A stretch of DNA of 64,000 nt from Fasciolopsis buskii (GCA_008360955.1 LUCM01006007.1:1-64000); one strand, 5' to 3'; counted from the stretch's first letter, positions 46,442 to 58,399 are shown. Program-made: numbers and translations. Notes: a model not told the origin generated them from the letters alone.

Positions 46442-47276
46442 GAAAAAATAATGGTAAACAAATTACTTCATTACGAAAATGGAGCGGATTAATCTAAGCG
46501 ATACTGCACCATTTGAGAACGTGATTTCTCTGCGGTAGGATGGGATGCATTTTAGTGTGGAAAAATGGCTACTAAAGCCATCAAATGATGTCCTGACTGG
46601 CAAGTTCGACTGCTTGGAATTCCGTTAGCTATGCCAAAGTTCTTTTCATTGGTATACAGCTGCCTTTATTGTTCCGCATCCTCTTTTACATAGTTTTCTA
46701 ATATGGTCGCATCCGATCTCAGATATGTGGCCTGAATTTGACTAAGAAACATTCGGCTTGAAATTAAAACGTTTTTCAATTAACCGACCAATTTTGATGC
46801 ATCGTAGCTGATCCGAGGATCATCAAGAAGCTACACATTTTTTCTTCGTGACTCAGACTGGTCACTTTATTGTGACACAATTCAGTGATATACACAATTG
46901 AGATGCACGGAGCTGCATCCGACCGCATATGTAGGTAGTCCTTCAACATAGATTCACAAAGCGATAGACCCAAAGATTACATTGCCGGTTTATCGTACCC
47001 GGGGGTTGCTAGCTGTATGGCTCAGCGACTGTTATTTGACTAATAGTAGTTCTTCCTGGGTTCTCGGGCCAATTGGGGTACGGTAGATATGAATCACTGG
47101 TCGAAACAGTTGTCCGGTGTGACTCCATTGCTTATTTGCTGGTGAACTGAGGACCGGTGCTACATAATTAATCATTTTACTCCCTGATACTCAAATTAAT
47201 AAAACTTATCAACTCTTCATCAAGACTCCGTTGGGGAGTAAAACCTTATTTGTAATCAAGCTAACAGTGCTGACTT
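46442..47276. other. Intergenic, no feature recognised
   Basis: Lies between the FSIP1-like 5' exon and the LINE at 47.3 kb. It should contain the FSIP1-like promoter if transcription starts locally, but no distinctive core promoter element is evident. Confidence 0.4.
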
Positions 47277-48492
47277 ATGATGATGTATTACTTTATTATC
47301 ACAGGGGTTGGCTCTGAAAGTCTGTCTTCAACCCTTTTAAGGCATGATGCTGTGGCTATGACGGATGCATTTACTTCTCTAGTTAACTCATCATTAACCT
47401 CCTCTTCAATCCCTGACTGTTGGAGACCCGTCACTATTGTTCCCATCCCAAAATCTGACAGTTCTACTGCACTGGCAAAGTGTTTTCGTCCTATCACCTC
47501 AAAGTTTTCTGGTCTTAAACTGATGGAGCGTGCTACACTTAAGAGCCTGCATTCTTCTATGTATGCTCCTGACGATCTTCTTTAGTTTGCCTTTAAATCG
47601 GACGGATCCACTTTGGACGCTGTCGCTTCCCTCATTCATCACATTTGTAGGTTCTTAAACGCATCGATGAAATTCGTGCGTTGCACCTTCCTAGACTATT
47701 CTTCGGTATCTAACTTAGTTTCACGGTCCCTTCTAATTCACAAAGTGAAAACATTTGGCTGTCCCAGGCCATTATTAGCATGGCTGTCTGATTACTTTAC
47801 AAACCGAACCCAGTGCACACGAGTGTAAAGAATCTCCGACGGTTGTCATCTCAAATAAGGAAGCTTCAGCATTGCAAGGTGAAACAAAGCACCATCTCCC
47901 AATTTGTACACCAGTGTGTTTTCCCAATCTTTCTCTACTGTTCTCCTGTTATATTTCCAGGCTTACTTTAAAAAGACTTTAAAATTCTTCGCCGAGGGCT
48001 ATCATTTATTGGCCGTGTGCCGTTCATATACCACTAACTGAATTGTTCCTAAACCTATGTGATGAACATTTATCAGCATGTGAGACATTTGCTCACAAAA
48101 TTCTCTCAGATCCCATGCATCCTCTGCACAACGATCTTTCCAAGTGCCGCTCTCATATTTCAACGCGATCCGCTTTTCGTTCTATACCCTCTAGAATCAA
48201 TATCTTTAGGAACTCCACTGACCCATATTTAGCATGCATTTTGACAAATCATGACCGTGTTTCAGCCGAATTCCTGAGCAACCTATCACAATGTGCTGTC
48301 ATTATTCCTCGATGAGTTTTTTCCCACATTTTTACAAGGCGATAAGTGTAAATTCTTTTCTTTCATACTTTAATTGTTACCCCCACGTTTCTTGACTGAA
48401 ATGAGACATTATTTATCGTACGCAAAAAGTCTATACAATACAATGCAATACAATACAAAACAAAACAGTACAATATAACACAATACAATATT
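47277..48492 (+). mobile_element. Jockey/CR1-like LINE copy 2 with ACAAT-type 3' tail
   Basis: Plus-strand frame 47277-47583 reads SSIPDCWRPVTIVPIPKSDS, CFRPITSKFSGLKLMERATL, then after TAG FAFKSDGSTLDAVASL, VRCTFLDYSSVSN (motif A) and LLAWLSDYFTNRTQCTR. The YxDD region seen in copy 1 is missing. The C-terminal part (HLSACETFAHKILSDPMHPL, with LSNLSQCAVIIPR ending at 48315) is followed by a 3' UTR and an ACAAT/ACAAA-rich tail (about 48430-48492). It sits between the MORN2-like and FSIP1-like genes. Inactive. Confidence 0.82.
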
Positions 48493-48931
48493 ACATGCCC
48501 TATGCATCAATGTATTGGAAGGCGGTCTGCTCCATATCTGCTAGGGCTCAATGTGAGGGGGGACAGTTGGACAGTTGGTTGCCGGCACCCATGTCCATGA
48601 AACTTGGAATGGCCTAGGATCACATAAGGTCCTAAACAGTTCAGGCGTGGTGACCAGCTGGGCGACAGCCAATTATTGTCTACCTCTAAACATTCCCTTC
48701 TATCATCTCACTACCCTTAAAAATCCATTGTTCGTGTACCTTAGAGTGACCTCCAATTTTGTAACACTTGTACAACAGCATATGGTGTACGAAGCTAAAC
48801 CAAATCAGTAAAAAACAGTGATAAGATTCCAATTAGAAAAAGAAACTGGTCAGTCAAACCGGTCACAGTGAGAAGCAAGAAGTTAATAGTTTTTTTAATT
48901 TTCTGTGGAAAATAAACACTAATCAAATTGT

Positions 48932-49166
48932 TTAGAGACTAGTGAGTTTTAACGCCAGTCTGGTCTGTACGGTATTTCCTCGAGATTTGAGCTCGTCCAT
49001 CGTTGCCAACGATAATACATTATTATCCCCGTTCCATAGTCCGGTCCATTCGTGTCCAGATGGGTCTTTCAAATTCACAATCGACTGGGATTTTAAACGA
49101 TTATTTGTAAAAGTTCCTTTGAGAATGTGACCATCTGGCCAAGTGTAAATCCCTTCTCCATGCATT
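48932..49166 (-). CDS. MORN2: MORN2-like exon 2 (C-terminal)
   Basis: Acceptor TTCTCAG (AG at 49168-49167) opens with one base that completes a Lys codon from exon 1, then MHGEGIYTWPDGHILKGTFT, a full MORN repeat, and a degenerate repeat with GHEWTGLW. The end, RLALKLTSL then stop, resembles the end of human MORN2 (DLKLKLHM), and the WTGLW segment matches its EWSGNF. It is 235 nt. An ATTAAA lies about 35 bases past the stop. MORN2 is a small MORN protein implicated in vertebrate sperm development and in phagocytic processes; the fluke role is inferred only. Confidence 0.83.
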
Positions 49167-50673
49167 CTGAGAATAAATCGGGTTGAATAAAAGTGGTAAA
49201 CAGCGATTTCAAAAGAACAGAATATATTCATTATTTATAAGTGGTCAAAATATCAGCGTCATAAATCACCGGAAATCAGCCGAGTACGAGAAACAAAGTG
49301 GAATATTATACGACAGACTATCACAGTGCGTTTTCAACGCACGCCTTTAAAAATGGTTTACCACATGTCAGGTTTCGTCTGATTGGCACTGAATGTGTTT
49401 CACGTGTCCCTAAATCGACCGGCCAATCAAACGGAGGTCAGCAACAGAACAGATATGTTTATCCTGTCCTTTCCCCGAGACGCTTCGATGTTTTGCTGGA
49501 CACAATTAAAGCTCTCGGTCCGCAGTTTCAGTCCTTCCACTAGAGGTCAGGGAGGAAGGGGCAGTTGAGGTAAAGTCTACACGTTACTTGTAGTTTTTGT
49601 TCCAGATGATCAATAAAGATATTAGTCAAAATCTTTCCCAATGGAATTTCCTTAGCTTAGGAATAGACGCTGGATGAGCACATAAGTAAAAAGCTTAATA
49701 GTTCCTCAATCGGTCATCTGAAACACAAACTATGACGGGAAATTTGTGGACCTGAGATTGTGGGCAGCAATCAACTGGCCTATCACTAGCTCAGTCATTT
49801 TGTCCCTAGCTGGAAAAACGATAGGGTCAATGTGACCGAAACTTTCTGCCCGTTGTACGGAATCTGGAGTCAGCTACCCAAATCAGTGAGATGTTGAATC
49901 CTTAGTAAAACAGAAGCGATCAGGATTCGTTTCCACAATGATCCTTGTGTTTTCGAAGACAACTCGTGCTTACCCTGGGATTGCCGTGGCACATTTACCA
50001 TCAAACGAAACGACATATTAGAGCGAAAAAATAACGGTCACTAAGACAGGCCTTCCACATCCGGCCTCCAGACAAACCGATATCATAATTTGCGAATTCG
50101 GTATTCCCCATTGCTCCTTTACTATTGAATTAGTATGAGTGTGAATAACTGAAAACGGCTCTGCTTGCCGTTTTGGTCTTTAGAACAAAGTGCATGTTGA
50201 AAGGAATTGAATTCCTGATTGATATTGAATTTTTACCGTGAACTTGCGCAGCTCGGATGAAATCATTATCAGGAGTTAAAAATGGATGGCAAGTCCAACG
50301 AGCACATTTTAAGGAAACGTAGAGCAAAGCTGCAGTTAGAATAAGCAAATTTATTGCATCCCAGATGCAGGTAGGTTCTGTTTCGAGCACCAAAATTTCT
50401 TTTATAAGGAACGTGGTTTAGTAATTCGATGACTGGGAAAACGTCAGCAAACACTGGCATAAAAGCACTCCCTCAACCGGACAAAATATGGACCAAACAA
50501 TATCGACAATACACGAAATTCATAATGCGAAGCCTTTGTACTCATAACTTAACACTTTGAATACAGCCCGATTATATTTCTGACCAATGATGTTGATCAG
50601 CGATTTCGGTTTCCATGTTGGAAGAGTGAAATAAAACGGCCGGAAAGAAAGTCGAAAAATATTCACTACTTAC
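49167..50673. other. MORN2-like intron, no other feature recognised
   Basis: About 1.5 kb between the two MORN exons. Plus-strand open frames near 49300-49560 have no recognisable family. Confidence 0.5.
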
Positions 50674-50996
50674 TTATTATCTTGAAATTGGCCCTCATAT
50701 TTTTCTCCGTTTGGATACCGTGCAAACCCGTAGCCATCAATCTTATCGTTGACCCATGTTCCAGAATAACAAACATAGTGGGAGTTCTGAAAATTTTCTG
50801 GTTCTCTGGTACTGTTCAAATCTTCCTCCGAATGATCAGTTTTTTCGCTGCTTCTATGAGACGACTCGGAATGCTTAAGTATATCTTTGAAGGCTCCCAT
50901 ATACCTTCCCTCCCCGTTTCTGACGATCCCGTTTGGTGTTTGTGTATACTCTCCTTCATAATAATCGCCATTTGGAAAAACAAAACGTCCGTACAT
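50674..50996 (-). CDS. MORN2: MORN2-like exon 1 (N-terminal MORN repeats)
   Basis: ATG at 50996 opens MYGRFVFPNGDYYEGEY, a MORN repeat, then GEGRYMGAF, a Ser/Glu-rich insert, and YSGTWVNDKIDGYGFARYPN with GEKYEGQF, two more repeats. It ends at donor ATAA then GTAAGT (GT at 50673-50672), phase 2. With exon 2 the model encodes 185 residues, longer than human MORN2 (about 79) because of the N-terminal repeats. The MORN frame remains open upstream to 51050, and CTAG before GTTTGATC (near 51003) may be an acceptor, so an earlier exon or trans-splicing is possible and the start is provisional. Confidence 0.8.
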
Positions 50997-51349
50997 GATC
51001 AAACCTAGACGTATCAATAAATCCAGAGTTATAATCACGTTATACCCCACAATAAAATCTTCTCACATCCCTCTCAGGAGATGGTCCACGCATAGACCTA
51101 CGGATAAGAAGCAATGTAGGTAAAGCGCCAACATTACTAAAAACTGCAGTGGAACTGTTGTGCTCTGGTTCCTACAGATTCCCGCGATACTTACTGCTCA
51201 AATCCCATGAAGACAGATCACTGATCGCACTAGTGATAAACCTGATAACGGAAACCCAAATCAAATTTCTTAGAATCACTTTTTGAATCCATGAGTAAGA
51301 TACTTCGAAATTATAAGAAATCGGGTTATCATACTGACTCGGCCATAGC

Positions 51350-51730
51350 TTTGCTTAACTGGAGTTTATTTGCAGCAAGACGCAGTCGCCCCATGTTATA
51401 CTACAACAATTCCTGAGCAAACTGAAGAAACATTCAAAACAAAATGAATTAACCGACAAAAAGCCAACCGATTGTGCAACGCGTTCACTTGACCTTGCTC
51501 CAGTGGATTTTCGTTTTTGGGAGTAATCAGGAACAAATACCACATGCAACCAGCATAAGATATTGAGGATCCAAATACTGATATCACAGAGGCATTTTCA
51601 GAAAGTAATATATGGAAACACCTGCGTGAAAAAGTTTGCTCAAACCAGAAAGTCATCTTAAAGCTACGCAAAATGTGTCGAACAAGAGCTTCATAAGGGA
51701 CATATACACACCAACACCAACATTATTAGT
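51350..51730 (+). pseudogene. Mariner-like transposase C-terminal relic
   Basis: Plus-strand frames read VYLQQDAVAPCYTTTIPEQ, then RSLDLAPVDFRFWE, then DIEDPNTDITEAFSESNIW and LREKVCSN. Mariner-type DDE transposases carry FQQDGAPPHY, RSPDLTPLDFFLWG and an I-E-L-RI segment in this order; the QQD and LDLAPVDF blocks hold the second and third catalytic acidic residues. Stops and at least two frame changes make it dead. Its N-terminal half and terminal inverted repeats are not recognised. It lies upstream of the MORN2-like gene, on the opposite strand. Confidence 0.55.
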
Positions 51731-51974
51731 GTACGGTGATACTATGCCTGTATTAATATACCATAGTTGTTGGGATTCACATCTACAGACTTTTTAAAAC
51801 GGCATCACTGTCCCTCAGCTTCATCCTAAGGTCCTCTGTAGTTAGCTAGGCTACTCGGAGCGAAATTAACATTTTTCTCCTCCCAATTATTCACAGCTGT
51901 TGATCCCGAAGTGATTGCTCTGACTCGTGTTTAGCTAAAATGAGCATTTGCTAACTCTAGTCCTACCATATACA

Positions 51975-52600
51975 GCTTCATTAACTGAAATCTGCCGCCC
52001 TCCGGTGTCGCATATAAGCATAAACAGTATTTGATTGTTACCTGAAACATGTTACTTCCATTTCCTCGGTCATCCTAACCCACCATTTTCCACGGTCTTT
52101 CCCAAGGCTTGTTGTCACTTGATGTTATATATGCAGTTGTAGGTTATTCCTCTCCTTACACTTTCAGAGCTGGTTTTTTTGCTCCATTAGACTCAGCGAC
52201 GCCTGAGAAACCAAGTGTTTTGGTGGAGATCGGATCTAGAAACGCACAAAATCCGTCTACGAAGTACATTGTTCGCCAGGGTTGACACAGTTGCTTATCT
52301 ACACTGGTTTTTAGCTCGCCTGATAACTACTGCGCGTAAATGATACAAACATCTGGATCAAAAAGACGTTGTACAGCCATCGGGGTTTGGAGTTTGCGTC
52401 GACGACCAACAAGCTGTACTAAAAATCGTATTAAAACTAACGCTTAGTCCGATTCAACGTATGTGAACTTGCAGGATCAACAATTTTCGATAGAACCTCA
52501 CCAGGGGTAGCTTATCGGGATATGATCAATACGACTCGGATTAACTGTGAAATCGGAGCACTATGTCGTTGTGCGACGCGAACAGTGTTGAAAGTTCCTG
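51975..52600 (-). mobile_element. RTE-like LINE fragment, end of endonuclease and linker
   Basis: Minus-strand DNA at 52600-52480 reads PSRIDHIPISYPW followed by GSIENC, the endonuclease C-terminal block. Sequence down to 51975 aligns at DNA level with the linker of the other LINE copies (for example 37516-37670, sharing the stretch about CCCACCA and the ACAGT-TTTGA-TGTTA blocks). No RT follows. Numerous stops. Confidence 0.65.
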
Positions 52601-53617
52601 CCAGACAGAAATAAACAATCGTCTGCACAAAACCGGAGCAATCTAGGTGAAAATCGAGGCGTTTACGGCAGTATCAACTTGTAAGTTTGCTTTTCCATTT
52701 ATCGTAGCAATATCGGGGTCAAAGCAACACATCAGCGGAGTATTGCTGTGCTTCTTGAGGAAGGTTCTCTGTGCCCACCGAGTCAGTACTCAGTAGTTTT
52801 AAATAATGTTTCCAAGTGTTCAGACTAAATTTTTGCAGTCGATGGATATTCCGGGAAAAACAAAAATGAAGAATTGTGGTAGCTGTACAACCAATGTTCC
52901 TTGGTTCGTGCATCACTGTTTTGTTGTTTTGCGAAATAAAAGACATTTCTCAACAACGACTAGGTTGCCGCGGCTCGTTCTTGACTTGCCTTGATTCGGT
53001 GATTAGTGGCCGCCGTTTGGAAGATTAGGTCACCAATTCAGCTTTGGTATGGGTTAGAACTAAACATTTACGGGAACAGTTAAATTGGAAGGAGACACAC
53101 TATATTACCGTAAAACTTGATTGTATGTAGATGGTTCCAAACTTGCGGTGGGCATTTTGGTCCATTGTGAGTTAGCATTATCGTTGACCCCAGTATTTAC
53201 TACCAGCAATCTTTGTCGTTTACCAGTTAGAGCCGCAAAAGGCTGCTACTATCATACTGGAGTCGGAGCCGAGCTGCACAAACTAACGAGGTACAAGGAT
53301 GTCAATGATACTAAAGTAGTTCAAATTCATATACACCGACTAACTGGACCCGTTCCGCTCACCTCAGGCCGGAACTTGGACCATCCTTGCCCAAGTGATT
53401 CACTTAATGACTTTAACGCCCTTTATGGTGGCTGTGTACATGGATTGGAAGCAACACACGGGTGTGTAGGAATTGTTAATAGGATGCACCTACAAACTAG
53501 GGAAACTGTAAAAACACGGAATTTAATTTAGACCTAAATTCAAAAGCCATCAAATCAATTTAACCGAGAGTAATTATCTGTGATCATCCAGGAAGAGCAT
53601 TTGTCAAAATGAGGAAA
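52601..53617. other. No gene recognised
   Basis: A 136-codon plus-strand frame at 53121-53531 is among the longest in the window, but it has no recognisable motif, a mixed composition and no convincing splice context. Confidence 0.4.
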
Positions 53618-53887
53618 TCATACTCTAGCTATCACAACTGCAACAATTGTACACAATATGAAATGCACCATAAAAAGTAACGTTTTCACTGGCAAGCGAT
53701 CCGCCATCAACACATAAAACATTCCGTCATGATCGCCAAGTTTATTCCTTTTGAAAAACTGACATTTTGTATGGCAGCCTACTTTCCCATAGACTACATA
53801 GATTGCTTGCGCTTGGGTGCAATCAGATGACTTGTTTATTTTTCGACAAATTACTCCAGTATTAAGGGTGTAAGTTGCCATTGAAAG
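53618..53887 (-). CDS. Possible terminal exon of a small membrane protein
   Basis: A near-ideal acceptor (long T-rich tract ending TTTTTGCCAG, AG at 53889-53888) opens 89 codons in phase 0 to a TGA. The segment has four cysteines (VIC, SDC, VGC, TKC) and ends in a hydrophobic stretch, KTLLFMVHFILCTIVAVVIARV-like in pattern, which could be a membrane anchor or GPI signal. A hydrophobic, signal-peptide-like frame lies upstream on the same strand at 54520-54332, but no matching donor could be picked. Family unknown. Confidence 0.33.
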   Translation of the reverse strand, partial: LSMATYTLNTGVICRKINKSSDCTQAQAIYVVYGKVGCHTKCQFFKRNKLGDHDGMFYVLMADRLPVKTLLFMVHFILCTIVAVVIARV

Positions 53888-55016
53888 CTGGCAAAAATAA
53901 ATAAACACAAAGAACAGATACGACTTAAGTTACCCGTTAGAATTTTAGGAAAATTTTGTGGACGGAGTAGCCACTGTCCATAAAAGCGACTGAATGCAAA
54001 CAATGTTAATGTATTTAAGCATCCTTGTCTTAAAAGATGTCATACTGCCTCGTACTTTCTGCGTTAACCATTAGCAACTTACAGACTGGCCCTTGCACGT
54101 GAAGATTACACCATGAAATCAACTTCTATTATGTTACTTAATTTCATACGTTTACATAGGTTACAATGAGAATTAGCGGAGATTTTCATAAGTATATATT
54201 CTTTGATAAAGCCAGCTGATGACTTCAAATATCATGAGGCACTGCATATTCAGCGGATTTCTTTTTGAGTTTCATACGTTTTAAGTAAAACCTATGATAA
54301 AAATATAAATAGAAACATAACCTATTAGCTATTACGGCTTTGTAACAAGATATGAAGGACAGCCGCATGGCCTGAAAGTTGGAGCCATTAGCCCTTCCAC
54401 ATGTATGGTGCTAAGGAATGTTTTCACAATAAGCACAAATGTCCCAAATAATGTGGTATTAAACAACAGACTTAAGAGAAGAGTCGAGGAAATTAAACAA
54501 AACAAACAAGGTGTCATCAAAATAGGATTTTATCGCTTTACTTATAATAACAGTGTTTAATAGCCCGTTACTTTCAATAAAAGGGAATATTTCCTTCGGT
54601 AATTTTCATCCCGAAATTTTAGTTCATTGAGGTCGAGAGGAGGTAGATTTAAAACGTATTTGTCTTTCTAATGACGATGATCATGGAGGTTAATCTTCTT
54701 TCATAAACTCTCATAGCAGTTGTTATATTCAGATTATTAGAAATAAAGATAAACATCATAAACAGTCCTGAGTAGGAAAATTTCAATGTCAATTTTCAAG
54801 CCCAAGCTTTTACGTAGCAACTGGTCACAAGCTTTGCGCATTTGCCATCATGCTGAATGAAGAAAGTTACGAGGTTTGCTTTGGTATTAAGCACTAACTT
54901 ACGCCGGACGAGACCGAGGCGCATGCGGAAATGCGCGCGGTACGGTCCCGTCTAATGGTGGAAACTTATGCTACTGTGTCAGCACATTCACCCATAGCAC
55001 CAATGAAAAGTGATTC
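53888..55016. other. No gene recognised
   Basis: AT-rich. A minus-strand frame at 54520-54332 begins with a hydrophobic stretch (MMTPCLFCLISSTLLLSLLF), possibly a signal peptide of the gene ending at 53618, but this is not established. Confidence 0.35.
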
Positions 55017-55260
55017 TCACAAGTAAGTCCTAATTTTATGGATAACTGATTCCCCATCTAGCAGGCTTAGAAACGGGCCTCGTCGCTTCCTCCAGCCTTG
55101 TCCAACACGTGCAAAAAGAGTACGAAAAAGTAGACCACCGTCAAGCATACACAGTCCGAGTCCAAGCCATCGAAGGAGATATAGAACGATTATTTCAATC
55201 AGAGGACCCGATGTTCCCACAAACAAAAGCAATGTTTAGGAGTGCTTGTTAAAGGGATAA
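55017..55260 (-). mobile_element. RTE-like LINE 3' fragment
   Basis: Minus strand reads LLRWLGLGLCMLDGG, FRTLFARVGQGWRKRRGP, the post-RT segment conserved in the RTE-like LINEs of the window (HRLRWLGHVLRM and FARxGxGWKKRRG type). It is short and isolated. Confidence 0.65.
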
Positions 55261-55865
55261 TCTAATCGGTTTTTGGACTAATGGAAGCATCAACGGAAAA
55301 CGGGACAGAAACGTTCCTGCAGAAGGCGAAACACTGCCTGTACGGTATGCCGTTACGCGATAAACCAAGAAAACTGTTTTATTAAAAAGTTTTATTGTAA
55401 AAGTGAATCTATATCAACACAGAATAGGTTGAATGACCCGGTCATTATTGACCGTAGATCCGGTTTGCCTAACCAGAAATGCCAGTTACCAATTAACATA
55501 CACCTACTGACTTCTTATTCAGAGGAAGTAAGGCAAGCTCATGAACTTTTACTTTCTTTTAAAAATCAATGCAAGAAACATTCTCGTTTTGAATTTTACG
55601 TTATCAGATCTAGTACGGCATTGTTCATGCTTAGAAATAATTCTCTTCATCTCTACTGAATTATGAATCACGGAACCACCCCAATAAGCCCACAATATAC
55701 ACATATGCTGGTGCATTCCTCGAAAGTATTAGCACACTGTAATAGTTGTTAGCATTCATCCATCAGTCATACTAAACAAAGCGGATGGAAATTACCAGAA
55801 CGTCATGGGGCAACTGATTAAGCTTCATAAGCTGTATCAAATAAAATTCTACCTTCTCAGTCTCA
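55261..55865. other. Unassigned, one open plus-strand frame
   Basis: A 76-codon plus-strand frame (55429-55659) follows CAACACAG and ends at TGA. Its composition is protein-like (IIDRRSGLPNQKCQLPINIH), but the acceptor is weak and no family is recognised. Confidence 0.3.
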
Positions 55866-55866
55866 G

Positions 55867-55910
<44 letters not shown>

Positions 55911-55912
55911 CC
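55866..55912 (+). repeat. (AAC)n microsatellite
   Basis: About 15 AAC units in a row. Read on the minus strand it produces a spurious cysteine run inside a LINE-derived frame. Confidence 0.97.
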
Positions 55913-56172
55913 ATCATCCGTTGGTCTGTAGCTGAGAAAGTGGCAAACACCAAACAAAGCCAAAACCGTAGTTAACATGCTCATACTTGGACGCCAAGTC
56001 GTAGACTGACAGCCGTTTCTGTTCCCTCTCCACCCAGTACGTGCAAAAAGAGCGCAAAATAGTAGACGACAGGCAGGCATATACAGATGTATATAGTTTA
56101 CCGGCTTGAAAAAAAAGCATGCTACAAATGCGAAAACATACGGCTGAAACTGCACAGAATGAGGAAAACCTG

Positions 56173-56567
56173 AAGGGAACGATAATAAAGCAAAATAAAC
56201 CAACTGTCTATGCTGTGTTTTCACCGTACATATACTGCAAAAGTTTTTGGTTGTTTTCGGATTAATTTTAAGGGAGATGAGTTCTACAAAAATGCCATAC
56301 AGCATTCGCGCCACTGACTTCGGTTCTGAGCCATATGACTTGGTGTCTCCAACTAACAATAGTTCTCATCACTTGGGCCCAAACCAGGCAAATGAGAAGC
56401 CCCAAAAAAGGCTTAATCCGAAGCCCAGTTCTTTATACCTCTATCCCAAGTCATAGACTGATCTGCGCGTCGCTTCTTCCAGCCTTGCCTTTACCGTGCA
56501 AAGGAGCATGGAAAGATAGTCAATGGTCAGGCATACACAATCCGTGTCCAAACCACCAAAGGCGATA
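56173..56567 (-). repeat. Left arm of a 395-bp near-identical inverted repeat
   Basis: Reverse complement of 59287-59681, positions summing to 115854 without indels; at least one base differs (Lys/Gln change in the shared frame). Both arms contain the same unusual junction inside the LINE C-terminal region. Confidence 0.9.
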
Positions 56568-57300
56568 TAGAGCAATTATCTCAACACAAGACTGCATACC
56601 CCGATGTTCTCATCACACTCAACAATTACTTTGGTGACAACAGTATTCGAATGTAGAAGGTAGCCGGACATTCTCAATGCGGACAATCTGGGGTTTTGAA
56701 AAACACTTTGAACTATGGTACTGTCTAACAGTACTTCCCTGGAAATCCAGATATCATGGTGACACCACAAGTATAGAACTTTAGCGAAAGCTGTTCATAT
56801 GTTCGTTGTTGGTGGCCCGGCTACCTTCCTAATAGGTCAACGTTCCGTAATCAAATTCTCGATGGATTTAAAGCAATTGGCTACCTCCAATTTTTCATAA
56901 AAAATAGCGAGTACCGGCACAGGCTCTTACCAGTCTTGAAGACGTACACTGGATTCGAAGATGCAAGGTATCCTATATTTGGATATCTCAGATGCCGAGA
57001 GGTTTGACGCCTGTTGCGTTACTAATGTATTATTACTTACGAAGGAGATACCGGATTACTCTAAGTTAAGAACTCTAGTACCTGGGAAGAACTCAACCCC
57101 ACCGTCTAAAAGAACAGACGAAGCGTTCTGTAGAACATCCCCTATGGCATATTTGAAAAGAAGTGGAGAAATAAGGCAATCTTGCCTTAATCCACTGGAG
57201 ATAAAGAAAGATGGCACAAGCTGGCCATAAGCCTCAACTCGACCTGAGTTAATGATGGTAAAACATTTTGAGGACCGATTTCCCAGGTAATCCATTCCTC
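56173..57300 (-). mobile_element. RTE-like LINE, RT relic and 3' end (minus copy)
   Basis: The minus strand at 57295-57056 reads VEAYGQLVPSFFISSGLRQD followed by CLISPLLFKYAIGDVLQNAS and LLDGGVEFFPGTRVL. This is the RT region between motifs A and C, where SSGVRQGCPISPFLFNF is motif B. The rest of the RT is missing, and the 3' end (56567-56173) is nearly identical to 59287-59681 in inverted orientation. Confidence 0.75.
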
Positions 57301-58399
57301 AACAGCCAGAACCAAAATGAACATCTACCAAAGGAGGTCTAAGAACACAAAGGTCTATAAATCTTGGAAAAACGGTGCTCTAACCACTGTCGGCTTGATG
57401 AATACATCATGAAACGTGCAAATCCCAGCCTGTTCCTCTCGAATTTGCCCTTTACGCGTTTTGTACAAACAGAGAGTGAAGAATACCAGCTACTTTGACG
57501 TTATCGGGGTTAGGTGCAGTCACCATGAAAGATGTTTGTAAAAATGGTGACAATCCAGATATCCTAACGAATAGGGGTCTTCCTCGGAATACTTATATAC
57601 GATGACAAGAATTAAAGTACGCTCACTAGCTCCAGTTCACCATCTAGATTGAAAAAGACCATCGGAGTGCAGCGCTTTATGAAGTTTTAGGTTGTTCTAG
57701 TGCCCTGTTGATCAGACCATCTAGTCAAGGCCTTTGGGTTGGATCCCTCGAGTCAACTCTCTACTTTGATTTGGGTAACCAAGTAGTATCAAGTCCAAAG
57801 AGGACTCATGTATCCCAATGGATGGTCGGTGTTGTGTAGAAGGAATAAAAGAATTGTGATACCTGTGAACTTTACACATTGTTTCATTTTTCTCCTTTTT
57901 CGTTTACTGTTTGCACCCTTTGTCGTGATTTCGATGTCACTATCTGCAACAAAATCCGTGCAAAATATAATAAAAATAGCAATAAAACAAGTCGTTATTC
58001 TAACAAGTAGGCAAATCGGGAATAAAAGGTGTCATCACTATTGTGACTGCAGGTGATAAGCTCAAGGAGGGGCGGGCGTTGTTTAGTACAGGCTACAAAT
58101 AATTGTTCCTTGTCAAGCGGGGTTTGTACCGAAAGGGGTTCTGGCGGGCTTTGACTAATCAACGTTCGTAATTCCCAAAACAAAGCGTGAAAAGGTGAGT
58201 GGAGAAGGTCGTATTATCGACGTTGACAAGTTACAGTCCATTTCCGTTATTCCATTTATTAACCATTGCCACAGAATGACTACACTGGGCTAGACAATGT
58301 CAAAGCTCTGTTATCTGGTCGGCTTGCATTCCTGCAGATTGACTGGCTAAAACTGCAGCTACCTTGGACAGCCTACGGGCAAATGTCCATCTCCTACAC
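57301..58399. other. Spacer between the two LINE copies, partly decayed LINE
   Basis: The last 150 bases may belong to the plus-strand LINE; the rest has no recognisable feature. Confidence 0.4.

Noticed and set aside
47041..47120. Second GAAAC-containing hammerhead candidate
   Set aside because: Only the CGAAAC string is present; no stems or CUGAUGA-like box could be placed.
53121..53531. 136-codon plus-strand open frame
   Set aside because: Length alone is not convincing in this AT-balanced DNA; no motif, no splice context, no second copy.
55772..56359. 195-codon minus-strand open frame with a cysteine run
   Set aside because: The cysteine run is the AAC microsatellite read in antisense and the rest is the LINE 3' end; not a gene.
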